In this document: in pieces, positions 1 through 12,897 of the stretch
How positions within the stretch are numbered: the first letter of the stretch is position 1
Layout: each line of letters opens with the position of its first letter
Assembly (NCBI GenBank): GCA_030674155.1
Contig: CM060317.1
Location: forward strand, 83,128,118 to 83,192,117
Origin: Stramonita haemastoma
Lineage: Eukaryota > Mollusca > Gastropoda > Neogastropoda > Muricidae
DNA: 64,000 nucleotides
Direction of reading: 5' to 3'
Notes under the pieces: model-generated
Told to the model about the DNA's origin: nothing
The model's input: only the letters and a program-made list of their open reading frames with translations
Databases searched by the model: none
Translations under genes and position numbers: made by a program

Positions 1-68
1 AAGCGAATGAGTGCTTATTCCATTATCTTCGATATAAAAAAAGAATGAATAAATAAATAGAATAAAAT
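1..68 (+). mobile_element. 3' end of tRNA-derived SINE, family F2
   Basis: The motif gtgcttattccattatcttc followed by gatataaaa and a (GAATAAATA)n-like tail matches the 3' end of the fuller F2 copies at 335-620, 18010-18370 and 49975-50340. The 5' part lies outside the window. Confidence 0.65.
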
Positions 69-91
69 GTGTGTGTGTGTGTGTGTGTGTT
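66..91 (+). repeat. (GT)n microsatellite next to a splice acceptor
   Basis: An uninterrupted GT run ends about 10 bases before the acceptor of gene 1 exon a. Confidence 0.85.
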
Positions 92-101
92 GTGTTTGAA
101 G

Positions 102-311
102 ATACTGAGGGAGTGCATTGAGAAGAGTCTGCAGGAAGCGGCAGACAAGGGGTGCAAGCGTGTGGCCCTGGCAGCCCTGGGTGGGGGCAAGCTGAACTAC
201 CCGGTCAGCCAAGCTGCCAGGACCGCCCTGTGTGCTGTGGCCGACTTCTTGGACCACCAGACAGCCGTCACCTACGTCCAGTTCGTCTGCTATGACCAGG
301 CCATGTACACA
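102..311 (+). CDS. Gene 1 exon a: C-terminal half of macrodomain 1
   Basis: The acceptor ends at 101 after a (GT)n tract and the donor gtgagt starts at 312; phase 0 at both ends. It encodes 70 residues starting [14 protein letters not shown] and containing [20 protein letters not shown], which fits the alpha helix and diphosphate-binding loop of a macrodomain. The first half of this domain must lie upstream of the window. Confidence 0.85.
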
Positions 312-3300
312 GTGAGTTAGATGGGGGGGGGGGGGACGGATAGCCTAGTGGTCAGAACATTGCGCTGGCAATTTGATGACCCAGGTTCCACTCTCCCCCA
401 AAGTCCTTCGGGAATGAGACTGTAAACCAGAGGCCCCGTGTGCAAACGCATGCAAAACATCTTGCGCACACATTAAATCCTGTTCCGCTTTTCATAAGAG
501 TAGGCCATTGTGTGCCGGTTGGAACAGATGACATTTACAAAACTGCATACACAGGGGACCGGATGTAGAGAAAGCACAAGAGTGTTTATTCCATTATCCT
601 CGATATAAAAGAATAAATCAAAAAGAAAAAATCAGATATCGATCAACGTAGCGATGTGTTGTCGTCTCTCTGTGTGCCGCCAGATGGCAGCTGTCTGCTG
701 CTACACGTTGTTCCTAATGTTGCCACTTCTGCACCATGCAGAATTGTTTGCTGTGGTGCGTTTTAGTCAAGAAAGCATCCACACAGGACCTCTGTCTCTG
801 ATGAATTGTGATTGATGAACCTGCTTGGTGCTGCTAGTGTAGAACTTACAACTTAGCATAACAACATGGACTCTCCTTTAAAATATGAACCATTTCTGCA
901 AAGTCAGAGTAGGGCTACCTATGTGGACAGGTACTTGAAAACGGTTGTACAGTAACACGCAGACATCTGACCCAAAATGCCCTGACAATCTAGCTTACGG
1001 TGATTCTCACGTGTGAGGAGTGTGTAGACTGTATGTTCTGTGTGATTCTCTGGCTGTTGAGCTAAAGAATGCATAACAACAGCAACATGTTGTTTGGGCC
1101 CAAAACTTTTCCCCCATCCATTAGACCATGAGTGGTGGTCTGGGCACTAGTCTTTGGGATGATGATACGATAAACCGAGGTCCTGTGAGTTACAAATCGT
1201 TATTTAGCACATTAAAAGAACCCACGGCAACAAGAGGGTTGTCCCTGGCAAAATTCTGTAGAAAAAAGCCACTCTGATAGGGAAACAAATACAGTTGCAG
1301 GCAAGAAAAAGAAAAAATATAATGGGTAGGGGCTGCACTTGTGGTGATGTGCTCTCCCTGGGGAGGGCAGCCCGAATTTCATGCAGAGAAATTTGCCGTG
1401 ACATAAAGTGGTATAAATAAATAAATAAACAACACCCTATTGAACATATGCAGCATCAGGCAAGTCTTTGTTTTAATTTTGTAATTTATCCCTCTTGGTC
1501 TGCTGTAATTTATCCCTCTTAGTCTGCTGTAATTTATCCCTCTTTGCTGTAATTTTCCCTCTTTGTCTGCTGTAATTTATCCCTCTTGGTCTGCTGTAAT
1601 TTATCCCTCTTGGTCTGCTGCAATTTTTCCCTCTTGGTCTGCTGTAATCTATCCCTTTTTGCTGTAATTTATCCCTCTTTGTATGCTGTAATCTATCCCT
1701 CTTGGTCTGCTGTAATTTATCCATCCCTCTTGGTCTGCTGTAATTTATCCATCCCTCTTGATCTGCTGTAATTTTTTTCATCCCTCTTGGTGTGCTGTAA
1801 TTTATCCCTCTTGGTCTGCTGTAATTTATCCCTCTTGGTCTGCTGTAATTTATCCCTCTTTGTCTGCTGTAATTTATCCCTCTTTGTCTGCTGTAATTTA
1901 TTCATCCGTTTTGGTCTGCTGTAATTTATCCCTCCCTCTTGATCTGCTGTTATTTTTTTCCATCCCTCTTTGTCTGCTGTAATTTATCCCTCTTTGTCTG
2001 CTGTAATTTATCCCTCCCTCTTGGTCTGCTGTAATTTATCCCTCTTGGTCTGCTGTAATTTATCCCTCTTTGTCTGCTGTAATTTATCTCTCTTGGTCTG
2101 CTGTAATTTATCCCTCTTTGTCTGCTGTAATTTATCCCTCTTTGTCTGCTGTAATTTATCCCTCTTGGTCTGCTGTAATTTATCCCTCCTCCTTAGTCTG
2201 CTTTCATTTATCCCTCTTTGTCTGCTGTAATTTATTCCTCTTGGTGTGCTGTAGTTTATCCATCCCTCTTGGTGTGCTGTAATTTATCCATCCCTCTTGG
2301 TGTGTTGTATTTTATCCCTCTTGGTCTGCTGTAATTTATCCCTCTTTGTCTGCTGTAATTTATCCCTCCTCCTTAGTCTGCTTTTATTTATCCCTCTTTG
2401 TCTGCTGTAATTTATCCCTCTTTGTCTGCTGTAATTTATCCCTCTTGGTGTGCTGTAATTTATCCATCCCTCTTGGTGTGTTGTATTTTATCCTTCTTGG
2501 TCTGCTGTAATTTATCCCTCTTTGTCTGCTGTAATTTATCCCTCTTGGTCTGCTGTAATTTATCCCTCTTTGTCTGCTGTAATTTATCCCTCCTCCTTAG
2601 TCTGATTTTATTTATCCCTCTTGGTCTGCTGTAGTTTTTCCTTCTTGGTGTGCTGTAATTTATCCATCCCTCTTGGTGTGCTGTAATTTATCCCTCTAGG
2701 TCTGCTGTAATTTATTCATCTTGGTGTGCTGTAATTTATCCCTCTTGGTCTGCTGTAATTTATCCCTCTTGGTCTGCTGTAATTTATCCCTCTTTGCTGT
2801 AATTTATCCATCCCTCTTTGTCTGCTGTAATTTATCCATCCCTCTTGGTCTGCTGTAATTTATCCATCCCTCTTGGTGTGCTGTAATTTATCCCTCTTGG
2901 TCTGCTGTAATTTATCCCTTTTGGTCTGCTGCAATTTATCCCTCTTGGTGTGTTGTGCTGCCCCTGCAGGTGTTTCAAGATGACCTCTATGCAATGAAAA
3001 CAACACAAAGCCGTTCTTGGGTGAAGACTGGCATGGACCCACAGGCGCCCTTGGTGTACCCTCACCACACTGATCCCAGCTGTGCTCACATGGCTTCTCA
3101 GTCTGGGCCGTCCTCCTCACACAGTCACTCACATGGGTCGTCACACAGAGGGGGGGGCAGGGGTCACGGTGAATGTCGTGACTGTGAGTATGTTTGTTTA
3201 TTTATTTGTTTATTTATTTGTTTATTTACTTGTTCATTCTTTTATTTCAAGGGTAATGAAAAAGGCTGCAAAACAGCTTACGACACTTTGAAAGCACTAA

Positions 3301-5545
3301 CGAAAACCACACAGCCTAAAGCCTCTGTTATTGAAGACAAAGAAGGAAATCTTTTAACGGAAAACAATGCCATCCTCCAACGCTGGACAGAATACTGTGA
3401 GGGATTGTACAACTACCCACTACGCCCAGATACCAACATAGTTTCTGACAAACCCCCTGAACACCAAGATAAAGACCCACCAATACTAAGGTGTGAAGTA
3501 GATGCAGCTATTAGACAATTGAAGAAGGGGAAGTCCCCTGGAATCGATAACATCCCAGCTGAACTCATAAAAAATGGAGGGAATGAAACAGCAAGGCGAT
3601 TCACAGAACTTTGTCAGAAGATCCACGACACCAAAGAATGGCCAAAAGAATGGACACAGTCTCTTGTAATACCCCTGCCAAAGAAAGGAAACCTCAAACA
3701 ATGCCAGAACTACAGAACCATCAGTCTCATAAGTCATCCTAGCAAGATCATGCTGCAGGTAGTCCTCAACAGACTGAAAAACCAAGCGGAAAAACTCCTG
3801 GCGGAAGAACAAGCGGGCTTTAGACCAAAACGCAGCACAATGGAACAAATTTTCAATCTGAGAATTCTGATAGAGAAGCATCTCCAACACCAAAAAGACT
3901 TGTACCACAATTTCATAGACTTCAAAAAGGCCTTTGACAGGGTATGGCATGACGGCCTCTGGCAAGTACTCAGGCACTTCAACATTGACAGCTGCCTAAT
4001 TGAAGTCATCAAAGCTCTGTACGAGAACGCAAAAAGTGCAGTTTTTATGAACAATCACGTGGGCGAGTTCTTCAAGACCACGGTTGGGGTTCGCCAGGGC
4101 TGCCTTCTCTCACCTGTACTCTTCAACCTCTTCCTCGAAAACATCATGACAGAGACACTGCAAAACCACCACACTTCCATCTCCATTGGTGGAAGACCCC
4201 TTTGCAACCTCAGATTTGCAGATGACATTGACCTCATGGGCAGCAGCAAACAAGAACTACAAATCCTCACAGACAATTTAACAGATCGAGCGAGCGCATA
4301 CGGCATGGAGGTCAGTACAGAGAAATCAAAGATCATGGTCAACAGTGTGAGTAATGACATCACGGAAATAAAGATGAATGGAGAAACACTAGAAGAGGTG
4401 AGCCAATTCAAATACTTAGGCTCCATCCTAACAAAAGATGGCACATCAAACAATGAAGTGAAAGCTCGCATTGCAACAGCAACATCTGCTCTAGTCAGAC
4501 TCGAGAAGATCATCAGAAGCAACAACATCAGCTTCTGCACCAAATACCACCTTTACAAATCCCTCGTGATATCTATCCTCCTATATGGCTGTGAATCATG
4601 GACTCTGACAGCAGAGTTAGAGAGGAGAATCCAAGCATTCGAGAACAAGTGCCACAGAAGACTCCTCAAAATATCATACAAAGAACACAAGACCAATAAC
4701 TATGTGAAAGAAGAAATCAAAAAGCGTGTGGGCCCCCAAGAGCCTTTGCTCTCCACCATAAAGAGGAGAAAGCTGATGTGGTTTGGTCACACCACAAGAC
4801 ACAACACCCTAGCAAAAACCATCCTGCAAGGAACAGTCGAGGGCAAGAGAAGAAGAGGCCGCCAAAAGAAATCATGGGTTGACAACATCAAAGACTGGAC
4901 CGCCCAACCCCTGCAACACCTCCTACTAGCCACACAGGATCGTGAAGCATGGAAAAAGATCTCTGTTGCGTCTTCTCTCATGTCCCCCCTACGTCCTTTG
5001 GGACATGGGACTGAGTGAGTGAGTGAATGAAATAAGCACTTATGTGCTTTAAAAAATTTTTTTTTTTACATCCAGTCCACTTATGTCTGCAGTTTGTGAA
5101 ATTTTGTCATCCATTCCCACCAGCACACAATGGCCTTCTCTTCTGAAAAGTGGAACAGGTTTTAACATGTACGCAAGATGTTTTGCGAGCATTCACTCAT
5201 GGGACCTTAGTATATAGTTTTATCCAGAGCACTTTTGGGGGAGTGGAGAGTTGGCACTGATGGTAACTCCAGGAAAAATAAACCCTTGATCAGGACTTGA
5301 ACCTGGGTCAGTAGATCATTAGTGCAATGCGCAACACTCTAACCAACCAGGCTCTCCTGTCCCCTGTATGTTGTGATGTGTGTGAGTGTGTGTGTGTGTA
5401 TTTTATTTATCTACTTATTTATTTATTCTTTTATATTGAGGTTAATGGAATAAGCACTCATGCTTTTTCACACCCAGTCCCCATTTGTATGCAGTTTGTG
5501 TGTGTGTGTGTATGTGTGTGTGTGTGTGTGTGTGTGTTTGTGTGT

Positions 5546-5621
<76 letters not shown>

Positions 5622-5641
5622 AGACAGAGAGAGAGAGAGAG

Positions 5642-5716
<75 letters not shown>

Positions 5717-6170
5717 CAATGACAATGACAATATTTCATTGTGTCAAGCTTTTTAAGCCCATACACAAGGGGACAGTAGGAAGGGGACTGGGCACAAAAC
5801 ACATATTTTCAGAAACGAAAAAAACCCGTATCATTTCTACAACCCAGATGATCAGCATGGCATGGATTCCACGACATGGTGAAGTGGTTTACATTCAGAT
5901 TACAATGCATTGTTGTGTAACACTTTTGCCCTTTGCAAATTGGGGAAACTGGGGGGAGTGGCACAACAAACATAAACATTGTATAAACAAGTCTGTGACA
6001 AGGCTTCCATATCGCTACGTTCTGTCAGGTCCGTTGGCTCGTGCACTTTCAAACACGTGAAAAAGCTAACTCACAATATGCGCAACCCTCCTGTTTTGCT
6101 TTCTCTGGGTCTCTGTCTGTCACACACGCACGCATGCACGCACGCATGCACGCATACACACACGCGCTTG

Positions 6171-6210
<40 letters not shown>

Positions 6211-7765
6211 CGCACGCGTGAGAGAAGAGGGGAGAGAGAGTTTGTGTGTCTGTGTGCATATGCATGCATGTGTGTGTGTGTGTGCAATTGTGTATGCTAA
6301 CAAATTCCCACCCAGAATTATCTAAATCTGCCATGGTTAGCTAGGGATTGTAGTCAATAAAATTTGAAGACTGGGATCTTGAAAATATGAGAAGACAATG
6401 ACAAATCTTTAAGTAAGCTTAACTATTGTTGCATTTGGTATTAGGACATAGTTGCATTTTTACTGGCTCTGTAGAGAAAACTTGTTCACATGGACTAGTT
6501 ATGAACAGATTTGAAGGACGATTTTCCACACAAATATTTCTTCGACAGGGACAGTTTTCATTATCCACTTTGTTATGAAAATTGAAAGGCGTAGAAGATC
6601 TTTAACAAATTAAGCTGATTAAAAAGAAAGACAACTGAACATGATGATACAGCCCCCTTTTTAATGTTCCCACTAGTTCATCTTGATCCTTAGGAACTTT
6701 TCTTTTTGTTGTAAGATGAATTTAAGGCATGGCATAAATACCAACAAGTAGATTGTTCAACCATTCTGCCATTCTGAACATTGCTTTGCTTTTGGCGCTT
6801 GACACAATCATCCCTCTCTTTTCTCACTCTTTTTCAGCGCCAGATTCATGTGTTTTCAGTTCAACAGCAGTTGGGGGGTTTTCCCACTGTGGCGTGTTTT
6901 CAGTTAAAGTTCTGCATCATATAACAGCACTTGGACTTTAACAATGTCTTCATGGCTTTGTAAGTGTGTATGGTTATCATACAAAGTGGGTGGAAGTTGC
7001 TCATTTGAACCTGAGCCTAAATTTCATAAGTGTTAAAAGTGGGGAAAAAATGGTTGCATATGCAAAACTTCACCATAAACCTGGGAGCCAGAACTCATGG
7101 GTCCATGAAGTCATGGGTTCAAATCTCATTGGCGTCTGGTGAATTAAAAGAATGAGGATTTTTATGATCTCCTAGGTTGACTTCAAGTGCAGACCTGCCA
7201 GTGCCTTAATTCCCCTTCATATATATATATATACACATGCAGAAGACTGAATGTGCATGTTAAAGATCAAGCATCTCATGTCAGTGTTCGATGGGTTACG
7301 GAAACACAAGCACACCGAGCATGCATCCCCAAAGGTGGAATGTGGCTGCCCTCATGAAGAGCAAAAATGGTTGCATGTGCAAAATTTCAAAATTGGTGAA
7401 CTTGAGAATCTAGCCAAGGATCAAACAGAAAGTGATAAAAAAAACCATTTGTTGGGTTTTGATCAGAGATATAAGAACATAAAAGCTTTGCACCAGTTCT
7501 TGTGATTCCTCATAGACTCGATCTCTCAATGGTGTCACCAGATTGATGTTGGTATGAGTGATTTTCTTTTCTTTACTTTGTCTTTCTCATTCTGCAGATA
7601 TCAAAATCAAGTTCATCAAACTGAAGATCAAGTGTGGTGACATCACTCGCGAGAAATGCGATGCTATCGTCAACAGCACAAATGCTGACTTTGATTTCAG
7701 AGGTACATAGATAAGAGAGCAGAAAAGCGAGGAAAGATACTGATGGGCCTTTCATGGACTTTAGG

Positions 7766-7844
<79 letters not shown>

Positions 7845-7954
7845 GTGTGTGTGTGTGTGTGTGTTACAGCACAAACACTGAATTTGATTTCAGAGGTACA
7901 TAGATGAGCAGAAAAGCAAGGAAAGATACCGATGGGTGTTTCATGGACTTGAGG

Positions 7955-7994
<40 letters not shown>

Positions 7995-10900
7995 TTTGTG
8001 TGTGCGTTTTGTGTGTGCGTTTTGTGTGTGCATTTTGTGTGTGTGTGTGTGTTTTGTGTGTGTGTGTGTGTGTGTGTGATTGAATGTATGTGTGTGCACG
8101 CATGCGTGCGTGCATGCATGCGTGTGTGTGTGTGCATGCATGTGTGTGTGTGTTTTCTGGGGTGGGGACTAGGGAGTTGTGTTGAAGATTGAACTTTGTT
8201 TACATCTTTGCGTGTGTGTGCATGCATGTGCTTGTGCGTTTTTTGGGGTGGGGAGGAGGGGAGTTGTGTTGAACATATGAACTTTGCTCACATCTTTGCG
8301 TGTGTGTGCATGCATGTGCGTGTGTGTGTTTTTTGGGGTGGGGAGGAGGGGAGTTGTGTTGAAGATATGAACTTTGTTTACATCTTTTTATTGGAAAAGA
8401 ACTGCTTTTAAAGAAGGAATATATGTCCTGCTGTTTTTCTTTCAGGTGGGGTGTCCAATGCCATCAAAAAAGCCTGCAGCGACTATTTGGTCGGATTCTG
8501 CAAGAATGAAAGTAAGATTTTACCTCTGTTGTTTGCTGCCTGACGTTTTTGTGACATGCTAGGTGCTGCTTTTCCTATGACAGTCATTCCAAGCTCATCT
8601 CCACAGTCACATCCATGCTTGTTCTGTCTTGCCTTAGAGTAAGAAGTGCATAGGAAGCTACCAGTATCAGGTCACCAGGAGGCCACCTGCCAAAAGAAGC
8701 CCTGCGCTACTTGTGAGTTAGTTGGTGGTGTGTGGTGGCGCCTGTTCTGGTTCAGTAAGTGCAGACTACCATCTCCAAGCTCGCTGTTTTGGTGTTAAAA
8801 AAAAAAAGCACAGTCACAGAGCCAGAGTAGGTGTGGTGATCACCTTGGAATAGTGACCACATTCATGTCATGAAGCTTCAAACTGTGAAGGGTGGACACA
8901 GGTCATCTCAAGTGCAGAGATGGAGGAGAGATATGAAACTGAGATTGCAGTGAGAAAACAACTACTGCATCTTGGAATCGAAGGCTATTTTCTTTCATCT
9001 AAAGAGGACTAATAATGACAAAGAGGACAATGACAATGCTGTGGAAATTCACTTGGATCTAAGAGTACTTGACAGGGCTGTATTGTATGCTTCCCTTTAG
9101 TAATTTGACGAGCATTAGTCAAGCCAAAAAGATTCAGACACCTGCAGTGCAGGTCTTGTGATTTGAGCATTATTGAAAACTTGGTTTTGTTGTCTGAGGG
9201 CCACACACAGAACTCTGTCTGTAAAGTGGGGGATGTTCAACTGAGCTATGCCAGTCTTCTTTTTTTTTTGCTGCCTCATCTTCTGCAACATCCCTATACT
9301 GCTGTTCCCATGCTGCTCATTTCAATCCCCCACCATAGCCATAACCAGATTTGTTATGTCTCATCAACAGAGTCAGGAGTCCACAGGGAGCCCATCAATA
9401 TTAGGCTGCCATGGGGCTACCAGCCAGAGGGGCCCTACACTTGTGTTGGGTCACTTTGTTACTGTTCAGTGGTGCCTGTTCTGAGCTAACATATGCAGGA
9501 CACCACCTACTAAGCCCCCTACTAATGACAGTATTAGCTCAGTTGTGGAGCCAGACTGAGTGAGTCATCCACCCGAGGTGGCGACCACCACATCCCTCCA
9601 ACGACCATCTCCCGCAAACCCCCAACCCCAAAGGCTTTGACAAAAACTCACCACAGGCACAGAAGTGCATGGATAAACCAAATCTGAGGTCACCATGAGA
9701 CTAGAGCAATAGGGGCTACTGAATCAGAGGCAATTTTTATTATTGCATGATGACCAATGGTGATGAGGATGATGTAATGATGCTGCTGTGGAAGTGCATC
9801 TGCTTTGAGACTACTTGACAGGGCTGTACTCTACGCTTACTATCATAATATATCCCGGTGTCAACCGGGCCCGAGAGATACAGACACCTGCAGTGTTGGT
9901 CAGGTAATTTGAGCAACACTCTCAAATTCACATCTGTAAAGTGGATGAAGCTCAACTGTGTGGTCCCAGTCTTCCCACTAAGCCCACAGCGCACTCACTC
10001 TGGGTAGGAGCTGTCCGGAGTTCGAAAATATCCCTATGACTCTTATGGGAATCGAACCCATGACCTTCCAGTTGGAAATCCAAGGCGCTAACCACTGCAC
10101 ATGGTGGCTGGCTGCTATGCCAGTCTTCCCTGTAGACCCATTGCAAACTCATTCAAAGCAGAAGCAGGCCCAGGCAGCAACAACAAAACCACTAAACCCC
10201 CACAGTCTCCTTTGGGATTCCAACTTATTACCCTCCTTGTCCTTAATTAAAAAGGGTAGGTACCCATTTTTTACAGCTGGGTGAACTAGGGGGCTGTACT
10301 GAAGCTGAGTCATGCAAACAGTCACCTATCCATTGTGGTAACCATGCTCAACATTGTTTCACCTTAGTTAGGGGAGAGCAAGTGCTCTGACCACTGAGCT
10401 ACCCTGTCCCCAATGTAGGTATTTTTGTTGGTGTTTGTAAAAAAAAAAAATGTTGAGCATTGTAAGCATCAAAGAGTACTAGAGTTTTTACTCATTTTGA
10501 TTGAAGGGAAAGTTACTAATTTTCTTGACTGGCTTTTAAACAACAAAGTTCCATTTGATAGAAGGGGAGGAAGGTAGGCTTTGGTTGTGTGTGGCTATAT
10601 ATAGATAGTTATTGTATATGTCAGTAATAGATTTATGTGTAAGAATTGAAGAAATAGAATCACAGTAAAGATTTTTATAGTGAAAAAAAAATGTTTACAG
10701 TCTTTTTTGTGCTTTTTTGGTGCAACTTATGTACACACTTCTCTGTTTAAATCTGCTGTGTTTCCATTGCAGAAAACCAGAAGGAAATGAAGAAACAGGG
10801 TGTAGTGGTGTCAGAGTCCTATGGTCTCCCATGCGAGGCCATTTTGCACTTGGACTTGGAGAGATTCAGAAAAAAGCCCAAAGAAGCTCTCTTAAAATGC

Positions 10901-11123
10901 CTGACAACACTTCTGAATAAGCGTCCAACCTGTACCTCTGTGGCCTTCCCTGCACTTGGGGCAGGTGTGTGTGTTTGTTCTTTTGTCTGACGTCTGTTCA
11001 TTTTAAGTGGTGGTAGGCAGAGGGGCAGGGGGGTGTGCGTGTGCATGCGTGTGTGTGTGTGTGTGTGTGCGTGCGCGCACGTGGGCATGCGTGTGTGTGT
11101 GTGTGTGCATGTGTGCATGGGCA

Positions 11124-11176
<53 letters not shown>

Positions 11177-11304
11177 ACGCGTGGGCGTGTGTGTGTGTGT
11201 GCGTGCGCGCGTTGCACGTGGGCATACGTGTGTGTGTGCATGTGCGCATGGGCATGCGTGTGTGTGTGTGTGTGTGCATGTGTGTGTGTGTGTGCGTGTG
11301 TGTG

Positions 11305-11342
<38 letters not shown>

Positions 11343-12866
11343 CGCGCGCGCTTGGGCGTGTGTGTGTGTGTGTGCGCGGGCATGCGTGTGTGTGAGTGTG
11401 TGTGTGTGCGCGCGCGCACGTGGGCATGCGTGTGTGTGTGTGCGTGTGCGCATGGGCATGTGTGTGTGTGTGTGTGTGTGTTGTGTGTGTGCGTACATGT
11501 GTGGGCACGCGTGCACGTGTGTGCTCGAATTTGCTAAAACTCGTAATTGTCATTGATTGCTTGTGTGTTGTAGAGGTCAAATACAAGCACTTCGATTTAT
11601 GTTTTGCAAGATATAGCGCTATATAAATTCCATGTATCATCATTATTATCATCATCATTATTATCAACATTACTATTATCATTATTATTATCATGATCAT
11701 TATCATCATGATGATCATTATCATCATTATCATCATCATTATCATCATCATCATTATCATCATCATTATTATCATCGTTATGAAAGGAGTGGCCGTGACG
11801 ACCTTTTGCAGGAGTGAGAGACTTCAATGGAGCAGAGCAGGTAGTGAGCAGCATGAGGCAGGCCGTGGAGAAGCTGAAGAAGCCCAAGGATCTGCAGGAG
11901 GTGACCATTGTGCTCCACAGCACCGAGCAGTACCACTACCTGCGTAGCCGCCTGTCCTGGGGAGCCCCTGGTCCTAGTGAGTCCAGTGTGTTGTGCTTCT
12001 CCTCTCACAGCTTTCACTTTCCCCTGCTTTCAGCTCCTCTCAGCTGCTATCCATTCCATCCCAGCTGGTGCTAGTTATGGCAGAAAACTGACCACACTTT
12101 CGACTTGGTAAAAGGACGGTGCTAATTTTAGCGATGGGTCCCGGACCCTTCACTGAGCTATGGTGGATTTGTGCGCTGTGCACTGCTGCTCTTTACTTCA
12201 TACCACTTTATGTCACTGCAGATTTGTGCGCTGTGCACTGCTGCTCTTTACTTCATACCACTTTATGTCACTGCAGATTTGTGCGCTGTGCACTGCTGCT
12301 CTTTACCTCATACCACTCTATGTCACTGCAGATTTGTGCGCTGTGCACTGCTGCTCTTTACTTCATACCACTTTATGTCACTGCAGATTTGTGCGCTGTG
12401 CGCTGCTGCTCTTTACTTCATACCACTTTATGTCACTGCAGATTTGTGCGCTGTGCACTGCTGCTCTTTACTTTATACCACTCTATGTCACTGCAGATTT
12501 GTGCGCTGTGCACTGCTGCTCTTTACTTCATACCACTCTATGTCACTGCAGATTTGTGCGCTGTGCACTGCTGCTCTTTACTTCATACCACTGTATGTCA
12601 CTGCAGATTTGTGCGCTGTGCACTGCTGCTCTTTACTTCATACCACTCTATGTCACTGCAGATTTCTCTGCGTGAAATTCGGGCTGCTCTCCCCGGAGAG
12701 AGTGTGTCGACACAAGTGCAGCGCCTACCCATTTTTTTTCCCCCCTGTCTGCAACTGTATTTGTTTCCCTATCAGAGTGGCTTTTTTGTACACAATTTTT
12801 GCCAGGGACAACCCCTTGTTGCCGTGGGTTCTTTTGTGTGCGCTTAATAATGATGTGTAATACACG

Positions 12867-12897
<31 letters not shown>

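Noticed and set aside
1475..2950. Possible CRISPR-like array of regular repeats
   Set aside because: Units are directly adjacent without unique spacers, in a eukaryotic intron; it is a minisatellite. The same holds for the arrays at 17563, 20105 and 42484.
2955..5018. Single 687-residue ORF starting in the gene 1 linker and ending after a reverse transcriptase
   Set aside because: The first part is exon b with a canonical donor at 3184 that joins in phase to exon c at 7598; the rest is an intronic LINE. The frame runs through by chance.
11003..11775. Long Thr/His or Cys/Val ORFs on both strands (also 5458-5802, 7697-8227, 38531-39208, 47231-48124)
   Set aside because: They are translations of CA/GT microsatellites, open in several frames at once, without conserved content.
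12119..12860. Three overlapping Cys/Leu/His-rich ORFs of 170-242 residues
   Set aside because: Produced by a 55-bp tandem array read in all three frames.
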